64,000 nucleotides of DNA, taken from positions 62,001-126,000 of the forward strand of contig NZ_JAJAUZ010000005.1 in NCBI RefSeq assembly GCF_020532645.1, in the 5' to 3' direction. Positions within the stretch are counted from its first letter, which is position 1; each line of letters begins with the position of its first letter. Made by a program: the position numbers and the translations under genes. The notes beneath the pieces are model-generated. The model searched no databases, was not told where the DNA came from, and saw only the letters and a program-made list of their open reading frames with translations. This document shows, piece after piece, positions 57,758 to 64,000 of this stretch. This DNA is from Streptomyces bambusae. Lineage in GTDB: Bacteria; Actinomycetota; Actinomycetes; Streptomycetales; Streptomycetaceae.

Positions 57758-58693
57758 CTAGAAGTTGCCGTAGTTGACCTGCCAGGTCGGCAAGCCCATC
57801 CGGCGCCAGACCGCGACCACCCGGTCCCGGTCGTCCAGCGACACCCGGACCGCGAACCGGTTCCGGACGTGCGCGTCGAACAGCTCCGCCTTCACGATGT
57901 CGTCGCTGCGCCCGTCGCCCGCCGCGCGCATCCACAGCTCGTCGTACACGACCTCGTGCCTGCGCAGCCACGCCTCGGTCTGCGGGCGGTGCTCCTCGCT
58001 GCGCCCGGACAACAGCACGACGGTGTCGCCGTCGGCCCGCCGGAAGGCGTCGAGGGCCTGCTTGACCGGCGGGTTCAGGAGGTCCAGCTCGCAGCGGGTG
58101 AAGTCGTACGGGCCGCGGTCCCCGCGCAGCGCGAGGGTGCCGTCGATGTCGCACAGCACCGCCGACGGCAGCGCCGGGTCGGCCGTGTACGGCTCGGCGG
58201 ACGGCCGGTCGTTGAACCAGTCGCCGGTGAGCCGCCAGCCGCCGCGCCGGGACTTCGCGTGCTTGTCCGCCAGGATCCGGATGATCTCCTCGCCGACGCC
58301 GGGCTCCCGGGCCGCGTCGCGCGCCACGCACTCCTCCACCGGCACGTCGGTGAAGTCGTGCACCACGAAGGTGGCGTCCAGGCCGGTGACGGCGGCCTTG
58401 AGGCGCTTGGGGATGTGCGGGGTCAGGTGGGTGTTGTCGACGACCACGTCGAAGCCGTCCTCGACGGCCGCCCGGACCGCCGCGTCCTGTACGGCGAGCA
58501 CGGTCTGCTCGTGGCCGTGGGAACGCTCCCCGCGCGCGGCGGGCAGGTCCATCATGGCCCGCAGGTCGTCGAGGTTGATCCGGCGCATCCGGCCCCCGGA
58601 CTCCTCCTGGAGCCGCCGGGCCGCGGTGGTCTTGCCCGAGGCGGGCAGCCCGGTCATCACGTGTACGAAGGGCACGGGGTCAGTTCTCCTCAT
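57758..58693 (-). CDS. Polynucleotide 5'-kinase/3'-phosphatase (T4 Pnkp-like)
   Basis: A 311-residue protein in the same domain order as T4 polynucleotide kinase. Kinase (1-~155): P-loop VMTGLPASGKTTAARRL, NLDDLRAMM, VVDNTHLTPHIPKRL. Phosphatase (~175-311): DIDGTLALRGDRGPYDF (DxDGT), VVLLSGRSEEHRPQTEAWL, VRVSLDDRDRVVAVWRR. It would heal broken RNA ends by adding a 5'-phosphate and removing a 3' or 2',3'-cyclic phosphate. Its start overlaps the Rnl1-type ligase gene by 14 bp. Confidence 0.87.
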   Translation of the reverse strand: MRRTDPVPFVHVMTGLPASGKTTAARRLQEESGGRMRRINLDDLRAMMDLPAARGERSHGHEQTVLAVQDAAVRAAVEDGFDVVVDNTHLTPHIPKRLKAAVTGLDATFVVHDFTDVPVEECVARDAAREPGVGEEIIRILADKHAKSRRGGWRLTGDWFNDRPSAEPYTADPALPSAVLCDIDGTLALRGDRGPYDFTRCELDLLNPPVKQALDAFRRADGDTVVLLSGRSEEHRPQTEAWLRRHEVVYDELWMRAAGDGRSDDIVKAELFDAHVRNRFAVRVSLDDRDRVVAVWRRMGLPTWQVNYGNF

Positions 58694-59888
58694 CGGTGGT
58701 GAAGGGGTCGGAGGCCTCCGGCCGCACCGAGCGCCAGACCAGGAGCTCGGTCGGGCGCCCGTCGAGGCGCAGGAAGACGGCGGCCCGGACGCCGCGGTCC
58801 GGCAGCGCCTTGGCGGCCCGGGCGAACGCGGCCCGGTCGGCGGCGAGCGGGGCGAGCGAGCGGTAGGCCTCGTCGATGGCCGCCTCGCGGAGCGCGGCCG
58901 CCTCCTCCATCGCCTCGATCCGCTCGCGCACCCAGGCGTCGAACTCGTCGGGGACCTGCTCCAGGAGGGCGTCGAGCGGCTTGCCGCCGGAGGCCTGGAC
59001 GTCGGCGACGGAGCAGCCGATGCCTTGCGCGACCTGCCGGGCGGGCAGGCCGGCGAACCGCTGGATGCCGTGGCTGCGCCAGATGTCCCGCTCGGTGACG
59101 CCGGTGAGCACCTTGTGCAGCCGTACGTACTCGGAGAACTTGGCCTTGGCCCGGACCCCGGAGGCGAAGCGCAGCACGAAGCCCTCGGCGTCGGTGCCGG
59201 TGGCCGCGGTGCCGCCCGGCCGGGTGTCGGTCGCGGTGAGGGCGAGCAGGTCGGCCAGCGGCATGGCGGGCCACACGGTGACGACCGAGCCGATGCCCGC
59301 CCAGGCGGGCGCCGCGCGCTCCAGCGGCACCTCGGTGCCGGCCGCGCCGAAGGCGGCGAGCAGCACCAGGTCCCGGCGGTCGCCGTAGTCGACGACGATA
59401 CGGTTCTGCGGGTACAGGATCTCGGCGAGGTAGGTGGTGCCGGGGACCAGGGCGGCGGTGTCCGCGGCGTCCAGGCGGCGCTGCGCCCAGGTCGCCTGTT
59501 CGCTGGTGAAGGACCCCTTGGACGCCACCTGCCAGCGGCCGGCGTAGTGGAAGACCACGGCGAGGCTGCCGTCGACCTTGTCGTAGACCTCGAACGGCTC
59601 GTCCGGCAGGGCGGGGGCGTACGGCTGCCCCGACTCGTGCTCGCCGACGTTGAAGAACTTGGGCAGCGGCAGCGCCACGACCGCGCCGGTCTCGTCGTCG
59701 GCGACGAGTCCCCGGCACCGGGTGGTGACGGTGTTCCAGATGCGCTCGTACTGGCACACCCGCGTGTAGGTGTACAGCGACAGCGGCAGTTCGGGGTGCC
59801 GTTTGCGGACGACGTGTCCGGCGTCGAGGGCCTGCGCGAGCTCCTGCTGCGGCATCAGGTCGTGAAGAGTCAGGCGGTCCTGGCTCAT
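58680..59888 (-). CDS. Rnl1-type RNA ligase
   Basis: A 402-residue ligase of the T4 Rnl1 type. Motif I is FEVYDKVDGSLAVVFHY (adenylated Lys104), preceded by RCRGLVADDETGAVVALP and LPKFFNVGEHE. Motif IV is DAEGFVLRFASG, motif V is VRAKAKFSEYVRLHK. A ~150-residue helical C-terminal domain follows. Rnl1 seals RNA loops such as cleaved anticodons. Overlap with the downstream kinase-phosphatase gene makes this a complete heal-and-seal cassette. ATG 59888 has a GGGAGGACCCC site. Confidence 0.88.
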   Translation of the reverse strand: MSQDRLTLHDLMPQQELAQALDAGHVVRKRHPELPLSLYTYTRVCQYERIWNTVTTRCRGLVADDETGAVVALPLPKFFNVGEHESGQPYAPALPDEPFEVYDKVDGSLAVVFHYAGRWQVASKGSFTSEQATWAQRRLDAADTAALVPGTTYLAEILYPQNRIVVDYGDRRDLVLLAAFGAAGTEVPLERAAPAWAGIGSVVTVWPAMPLADLLALTATDTRPGGTAATGTDAEGFVLRFASGVRAKAKFSEYVRLHKVLTGVTERDIWRSHGIQRFAGLPARQVAQGIGCSVADVQASGGKPLDALLEQVPDEFDAWVRERIEAMEEAAALREAAIDEAYRSLAPLAADRAAFARAAKALPDRGVRAAVFLRLDGRPTELLVWRSVRPEASDPFTTDEEN

Positions 59889-60014
59889 GGGGTCCTCCCG
59901 TGGGTGATGCGCCATTCTCACGTGCGGGAGCGGCCTGCCGGTACCCATTTACGGGGCCGGCAGGCCCAAGAGTCGCAGGTCACGGCCGGTGGCGCCAAGC
60001 CGGGAGGGGCGGGG

Positions 60015-61451
60015 TCAGCCGCTGCCGTCGCGGTACGCCTCCAGCAGCCGGAGCCAGACCTCGCTGACGGTGGGGAAGGCGGGGACGGCGTGCCACAGCC
60101 GGGCGAGGGGGACTTCGCCGGCGACGGCGACGGTGGCCGAGTGCAGGAGCTCGCCGGTGCCGGGGCCGACGAAGGTGGCGCCGAGCACCACTTCGCGGTC
60201 GAGGTCGACGACCATGCGGGCCTTGCCGCGGTAGCCGTGGGCGTACAGGCCGGCGCCGGTGACGGCACCGAGGTCGTGGTCGACGGCCCGGGCCCGGTGT
60301 CCGGCCCGTTCGGCTTCGGCGAGCGTCAGGCCGACGGACGCGGCCTCCGGGTCGGTGAACACCACCTGCGGGCGGGCGGCGTGGTCGGCGGTCGCCGCGT
60401 GGGCGCCCCAGGGGGTGGTGTCGGGTGCGGTGCCGGCGGCCCGGGCGGCGATGGCCGCGCCGGCGATCCGGGCCTGGTACTTCCCTTGATGGGTCATCAG
60501 GGCGCGGTGGTTGGCGTCGCCGACGGCGTACAGCCAGTCGGTGCCGTCGACGCGGCAGCTCTCGTCGACGGGGAGCCAGGCGGCGGGGGCGAGACCGACG
60601 GTGTCGAGGCCGATGTCCTCGGTCCGGGGGGCGCGTCCGGTGGCGAAGAGCACCTCGTCGGCGCCGATCATCTCGCCGCCTTGGAGGACCACGGTGACGG
60701 GTCCGGTGCTGCCGTCGCGGACCAGCGCCTCGACGGTCACGCCGGTACGGATCGCCACCCCGGCCTCGCGCAGGCCGTCGGCGACGAGTTCGCCGGCGAA
60801 CGGCTCCATGCGGGGCAGCAGCTGCGGGCCCCGGACGAGCAGGGTGACGCGGGCTCCGAGGGCCTGCCAGGCGGTGGCCATCTCGACGGCTACGACCGAG
60901 CCGCCGACGATCGCGAGCCGGCCGGGGACGTGCTGGGAGCTGGTGGCCTCGCGACTGGTCCAGGGCCGGGCGGCGGGCACCCCGGGCAGGTCGGGGAGGA
61001 CGGCGCGGCTGCCGGTGGCGAGGACCACGGCGTGCCGGGCGACCAGGACGTGGTGGTCGCCCTCGGGGCTGGTGACGGTGATCTTCTTCTCGCCGTAGAG
61101 GCGGCCGTGGCCGCGGTAGACGTGCGCTCCGATGGAGGCGAGCCAGTCCACCTGGCCGTCGTCCTTCCAGTGCCCGGTCCACCAGTCGCGGTGGGCGAGC
61201 ACGGCGGGTGCATCCAGCCTGCCCTGCACGGCCGGGGCCAGGCCCGGGACCCGGCGGGCATCGGCGCGGGCGAGGGCGGGGCGCAGCAGGGCCTTGCTGG
61301 GCACGCAGGCCCAATAGGAGCACTCGCCCCCGATCAGCTCGGCTTCCACCAGTGCGGTGCTCAGCCCCGCGGCGCGGGTCCGGTCGACGACGTTCTCGCC
61401 CGCCGGCCCCCCGCCCAGGACGACGACGTCGTACTCCACGGCTTCGGTCAT
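60015..61451 (-). CDS. Pyridine nucleotide-disulfide oxidoreductase
   Basis: A 478-residue flavoprotein of the lipoamide dehydrogenase/mercuric reductase type. FAD motif DVVVLGGGPAGENVVDR; redox disulfide in GGECSYWACVPSKAL (Cys44, Cys49); NAD(P) motif LAIVGGSVVAVEMATAW; second FAD motif WLYAVGDANHRALMTHQG; dimer domain HAVPAFPTVSEVW. The intervening SYWA residues between the redox cysteines are bulky and aromatic compared with the usual LNVG. 40 bp downstream of a thioredoxin gene and probably under the same SigR promoter. Confidence 0.87.
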   Translation of the reverse strand: MTEAVEYDVVVLGGGPAGENVVDRTRAAGLSTALVEAELIGGECSYWACVPSKALLRPALARADARRVPGLAPAVQGRLDAPAVLAHRDWWTGHWKDDGQVDWLASIGAHVYRGHGRLYGEKKITVTSPEGDHHVLVARHAVVLATGSRAVLPDLPGVPAARPWTSREATSSQHVPGRLAIVGGSVVAVEMATAWQALGARVTLLVRGPQLLPRMEPFAGELVADGLREAGVAIRTGVTVEALVRDGSTGPVTVVLQGGEMIGADEVLFATGRAPRTEDIGLDTVGLAPAAWLPVDESCRVDGTDWLYAVGDANHRALMTHQGKYQARIAGAAIAARAAGTAPDTTPWGAHAATADHAARPQVVFTDPEAASVGLTLAEAERAGHRARAVDHDLGAVTGAGLYAHGYRGKARMVVDLDREVVLGATFVGPGTGELLHSATVAVAGEVPLARLWHAVPAFPTVSEVWLRLLEAYRDGSG

Positions 61452-61491
61452 GGGGACAGTCTCGGGGAACGGGCGGGCGGGTGCACCCGGG

Positions 61492-61872
61492 TCAGGCGCC
61501 CGCGGCGCCGGCGCCGCGTGCCTCGGCGATCTTCGCGCGGACCTCGTCCATGTCCAGGGCGCGGGCCTGGCCGATGACGTCCTCCAGGAGGGTCTCGGGC
61601 AGTGCGCCGGGCTGGGCGAACACGGCCACCTGGTCCCGGATGATCATCAGGGTGGGGATGGAACGGATCTCGAAGGCGGCGGCCAGCTCCTGCTGGGCCT
61701 CGGTGTCGACCTTGCCGAAGACCAGGTCGGGGTGGGTTTCGGAGGCCTTCTCGAAGACCGGGGCGAACTGCCGGCAGGGACCGCACCAGGACGCCCAGAA
61801 GTCGATCAGCACGAATTCGTTCTCGCTGACGATCTGGTCGAAGTTGTCCTTGGTGAGTTCAACGGTGGCCAT
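61492..61872 (-). CDS. Thioredoxin
   Basis: A 126-residue thioredoxin: VLIDFWASWCGPCRQFAPVF with active Cys30 and Cys33, FGKVDTEAQQELAAAFEIRS, and the cis-Pro in SIPTLMIIRD. A C-terminal extension of ~20 residues (DEVRAKIAEARGAGAAGA) exceeds canonical thioredoxin. ATG 61872 begins the fold. A perfect SigR-type promoter lies ~60 bp upstream, and the disulfide reductase follows, forming a thiol-stress operon. Confidence 0.93.
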   Translation of the reverse strand: MATVELTKDNFDQIVSENEFVLIDFWASWCGPCRQFAPVFEKASETHPDLVFGKVDTEAQQELAAAFEIRSIPTLMIIRDQVAVFAQPGALPETLLEDVIGQARALDMDEVRAKIAEARGAGAAGA

Positions 61873-61933
61873 GGCGTGGTCCCTCTTTCGTCGTGTGCGG
61901 CGCTTTCCTCGGGTGCGGGCAGCCGTCCGCCTC

Positions 61934-61959
61934 AACGGTGGTCCGGTCCCGGCTATTCC
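61934..61959 (-). promoter_or_regulatory. SigR promoter GGAAT-N18-GTT for the thioredoxin operon
   Basis: On the minus strand, GGAAT (61955-61959) and GTT (61934-61936) are separated by exactly 18 bp, matching the SigR consensus. Transcription would start near 61927, leaving a ~55-nt leader before the thioredoxin ATG. The gene content (thioredoxin and disulfide reductase) independently supports it. Confidence 0.82.
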
Positions 61960-61966
61960 GGTCCCT

Positions 61967-63406
61967 TCAGAACGGGTACCCGGCGGGCTCGCTCCTGACC
62001 GTGGTCCAGCGGAGTTCCGTGAACGCGTCGAGGTTGGCCTCGCCGCCGAAGCGGGCGCCGGTGCCGGAGGCGGCGACCCCGCCGAAGGGCGCCACGGCCT
62101 CGTCGCCCACCGTCTGGTCGTTGATGTGGGCGATGCCGGTGGGGATGCGGTCGGCGAGGTCGAGGCCGCGGGCGGTGTCCCGGGTGACGATGCCGAGGGA
62201 GAGTCCGTACGGGCCGGCGGCGGCGAGCGCGGCGGCCTCGTCGAGGGTGCGGAAGGAGCGGACGGGGGCGACGGGGCCGAAGACCTCCTCGGCGTAGGCG
62301 GGGGTGTTGTCGTCGGCGCCGGCGAGGACGGTGGGGCGGTAGTGGAGGTCGCGGTGGGTGCCGCCGGCCACGAGCTTGGCCCCGGCGGCGGTGCTCGCCT
62401 CGACGAGGGCGTGGACGCGGTCGCGCTGGGCGGCGTCGATCAGCGGGCCGAGGTGCACCTGCTCGCGGTACGGGTCGCCTACCGCGAGGGCTTCGGCGCG
62501 GGCGGCGAGGGCCTCCACGTAGGCGTCGTAGCGGGATTCGTGGACCAGGTGGCGGCCGGCGGTCATGCAGATCTGGCCCTGGTGGAAGAAGGAGCCCCAG
62601 GCGGCGAGGCCGACGGCCGCCTCGACGTCCGCGTCGTCGAGGACGACGAGCGCCGAGTTGCCGCCCAGTTCAAGGTGGGCCCGCTTGAGGGCGCGGCCGG
62701 CGGCCTCGCCGACGGTCCGGCCGGTGGCGGTGGAGCCGGTGAACGAGACGACGCGGACCCGGGGTTCGGCGACCAGGGCGCGGCCGGTCTCGGCGCCGCC
62801 GGGCAGGACGTGCAGGAGGCCGTCGGGGAGGCCGGCCGCGGTGAACACGGCGGCGAGGGCGAGTCCGCCGCAGACGGCGGTGCGGGCATCGGGCTTGAGG
62901 AGGGCCGCGTTGCCGAGGGCCAGGGCCGGGGCGACCGAGCGGACGGCGAGGATCAGCGGGGCGTTGAAGGGGGCTATGACGCCGACGAGCCCGGCGGGCA
63001 CCCGGCGGGTGTACGAGAGGCGGGGGGCCTCGCTGGGCAGTACCTGGCCGGTGGGGCGGGAGGCGAGGGCGGCGGCCTCGTAGCACTCCTGGGCGGCCAC
63101 GTGCAGTTCGAAGGCGGCCTTGCCGGGGATGGAACCGGATTCGCGGACCAGCCAGGTGGTGAGTTCCCCGGCGTGCTCGGTGAACAGGTCGCCGGCCCGG
63201 CGCAGGACGGCGGCGCGCTCGGTGTGCGGGGTGCGGGCCCAGGTGTGCTGGGCGGCCTCGGCGCGGGCGGCGGCGGTGGCGACGTCGGCGGGGGCGGCGA
63301 GGCGGATCTCGGCGAGCGCGTCGCCGGTGGCGGGCTCGGTGACCGGGGCGGTGCCGCCGGTGCCGGGGTGGCCGTCCTGCCAGGTCGTCGGGTCGAGCAG
63401 CGGCAT
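61967..63406 (-). CDS. Benzaldehyde dehydrogenase-type aldehyde dehydrogenase
   Basis: A 479-residue aldehyde dehydrogenase: VGVIAPFNAPLILAVRSVAP, KRAHLELGGNSALVVLDDAD with the Glu base, WGSFFHQGQICMTAGRHLVH with the catalytic Cys, EEVFGPVAPVRSFRTLDEA, and VAPFGGVAASGTGARFGG. FHQGQICMTAGR with 'FGGEANLDAFTELRWTTV' fits benzaldehyde/vanillin-type dehydrogenases acting on aromatic aldehydes. Its stop lies 8 bp from the SigR promoter of the thioredoxin operon on the same strand. Confidence 0.85.
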   Translation of the reverse strand: MPLLDPTTWQDGHPGTGGTAPVTEPATGDALAEIRLAAPADVATAAARAEAAQHTWARTPHTERAAVLRRAGDLFTEHAGELTTWLVRESGSIPGKAAFELHVAAQECYEAAALASRPTGQVLPSEAPRLSYTRRVPAGLVGVIAPFNAPLILAVRSVAPALALGNAALLKPDARTAVCGGLALAAVFTAAGLPDGLLHVLPGGAETGRALVAEPRVRVVSFTGSTATGRTVGEAAGRALKRAHLELGGNSALVVLDDADVEAAVGLAAWGSFFHQGQICMTAGRHLVHESRYDAYVEALAARAEALAVGDPYREQVHLGPLIDAAQRDRVHALVEASTAAGAKLVAGGTHRDLHYRPTVLAGADDNTPAYAEEVFGPVAPVRSFRTLDEAAALAAAGPYGLSLGIVTRDTARGLDLADRIPTGIAHINDQTVGDEAVAPFGGVAASGTGARFGGEANLDAFTELRWTTVRSEPAGYPF

Positions 63407-63519
63407 GGGGTGCGCCTCCGGTCTGGGCGGGCCCGGCGGGGGCCGGGATCGCGCGCCATGCTAACGAGCCGGCCCCTTCAAATCTGTTCAGTTATTGGGC
63501 AGTTGCTGACCGAAAATGA

Positions 63520-63586
63520 TCCACTGCGGGGGCGGGGAGACCCCGCGGCGGCGAGGCGGCGGCGTGACCGGTGCCACCGCAGTGGA
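63520..63586. terminator. Nested inverted repeats downstream of thiolase
   Basis: TCCACTGCGG (63520-63529) pairs with CCGCAGTGGA (63577-63586), enclosing a second hairpin GCGGGG-AGA-CCCCGC (63532-63546). It lies 20 bp after the thiolase stop and before the aldehyde dehydrogenase gene, so it probably separates the two transcripts. Confidence 0.65.
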
Positions 63587-63605
63587 GCAGTGCTCTGAGC
63601 CGTGA

Positions 63606-64000
63606 TCAGCGCTCCAGGACGAGAGCGATGCCCTGGCCGACGCCGATGCACAGCGCCGCAACTCCGGTGCCGGAGCCGGCGGCGGCCAGCTGGTGGGCGA
63701 CCGAACCGGCAAGCCGGGCGCCCGAGGCGCCGAGCGGGTGGCCGAGGGCGATGGCGCCGCCGCGCGGGTTGACCACGGCCGGGTCGAGGTCGGGCCACTC
63801 GGCGAGGCAGCCCAGCGCCTGGGCGGCGAAGGCCTCGTTCAGCTCGAAGGTGGTGAGGTCGGCGAAGCCGCGGCCGGCCTTGCCGAGGGCGCGCTGCACC
63901 GCGTCGACCGGGCCGAGGCCGAAGAGCTGCGGCTCGATGCCGGTGACGGCCGAGGTGCGGATCCGGGCGAGCGGCTCGCGGCCGGTGGCGCGCAGGCCCT
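63606..64000 (-). CDS. Thiolase (acetyl-CoA acyltransferase), C-terminal part; 5' end outside window
   Basis: 131 codons of the C-terminal thiolase domain. Catalytic blocks: TTFELNEAFAAQALGCL, NPRGGAIALGHPLGASGARL with the active His, and CIGVGQGIALVLER with the second Cys. The preceding TSAVTGIEPQLFGLGPVDAV resembles PcaF/acetyl-CoA acetyltransferase sequences. The nucleophilic N-terminal Cys lies beyond the edge. Either beta-ketoadipyl-CoA or acetoacetyl-CoA thiolase. Confidence 0.88.
   Translation of the reverse strand, partial: GLRATGREPLARIRTSAVTGIEPQLFGLGPVDAVQRALGKAGRGFADLTTFELNEAFAAQALGCLAEWPDLDPAVVNPRGGAIALGHPLGASGARLAGSVAHQLAAAGSGTGVAALCIGVGQGIALVLER

Noticed and set aside
57774-61577. 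A 1267-codon open frame on the plus strand
   Set aside because: Antisense to four well-supported minus-strand genes (kinase-phosphatase, RNA ligase, reductase, thioredoxin); long open antisense frames are expected at this GC content.

Overview
The window is a stretch of very GC-rich actinobacterial chromosome, almost certainly Streptomyces or a close relative. The reasons are the extreme GC bias at third codon positions, frequent GTG starts, four-base ATGA/GTGA gene overlaps, and gene families typical of streptomycetes (DUF5997, DUF5937, DUF6328, DUF6480, DUF6766, DUF4360, an actinomycete gas vesicle cluster, a class III lanthionine synthetase, F420-dependent oxidoreductase). No rRNA, tRNA, CRISPR array, transposase, phage gene or origin was recognised. 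About 70 protein genes are called; the first (LysR-like binding domain) and last (thiolase) are cut by the window edges.

Layout. 1-10.7 kb: mixed housekeeping and regulation: a LysR-like effector domain opposite DUF5997, a cytoplasmic binding-protein homologue, a PP2C phosphatase/MASE1/PRC-barrel operon, an LLM oxidoreductase, succinic semialdehyde dehydrogenase, a PHP-domain protein, a DUF5937/ArsR regulator and a lone ATPase module. 11-34 kb: a stress-flavoured accessory region with two hemerythrins, BON, metallophosphoesterase and CBS proteins, many small membrane proteins, and a complete gas vesicle locus (gvpO-A-F-G-J-L-S-K on +, with gvpY/gvpZ-like partners divergent on -). It continues with a RhoGDI-like protein running in frame into a DUF6480 membrane anchor, a secreted PHA depolymerase, and an Rnl2-type RNA ligase.

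34-45 kb: a DM13 protein, then a putative deimination locus. It has three agmatine/peptidylarginine deiminase paralogues (two with Tat signals, one cytoplasmic), a five-gene peptide-type ABC importer and a TetR regulator. Near-identical palindromes precede two of the deiminases; the third has a consensus promoter overlapped by an operator-like site. 45-50 kb: DUF4436, then a minimal class III lanthipeptide locus: LanKC followed by a 37-residue precursor whose core places the only Cys before an alternating Ser ladder, closed by a 16-bp terminator stem; no exporter or protease gene is present.

50-64 kb: pirin, a TPR protein behind a SigR-type promoter, an RlmG/RsmC-like methyltransferase, a saccharopine dehydrogenase-like/TetR operon with two tandem operators, a triple 50-bp repeat, DUF2087, a secreted M4 protease divergent from LysR, a T4-like RNA repair pair (kinase-phosphatase plus Rnl1 ligase), a thioredoxin/disulfide reductase operon with an exact GGAAT-N18-GTT SigR promoter, a benzaldehyde-type dehydrogenase and the thiolase fragment.

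All calls come from reading the sequence. Family names rest on remembered motifs, not on database searches.
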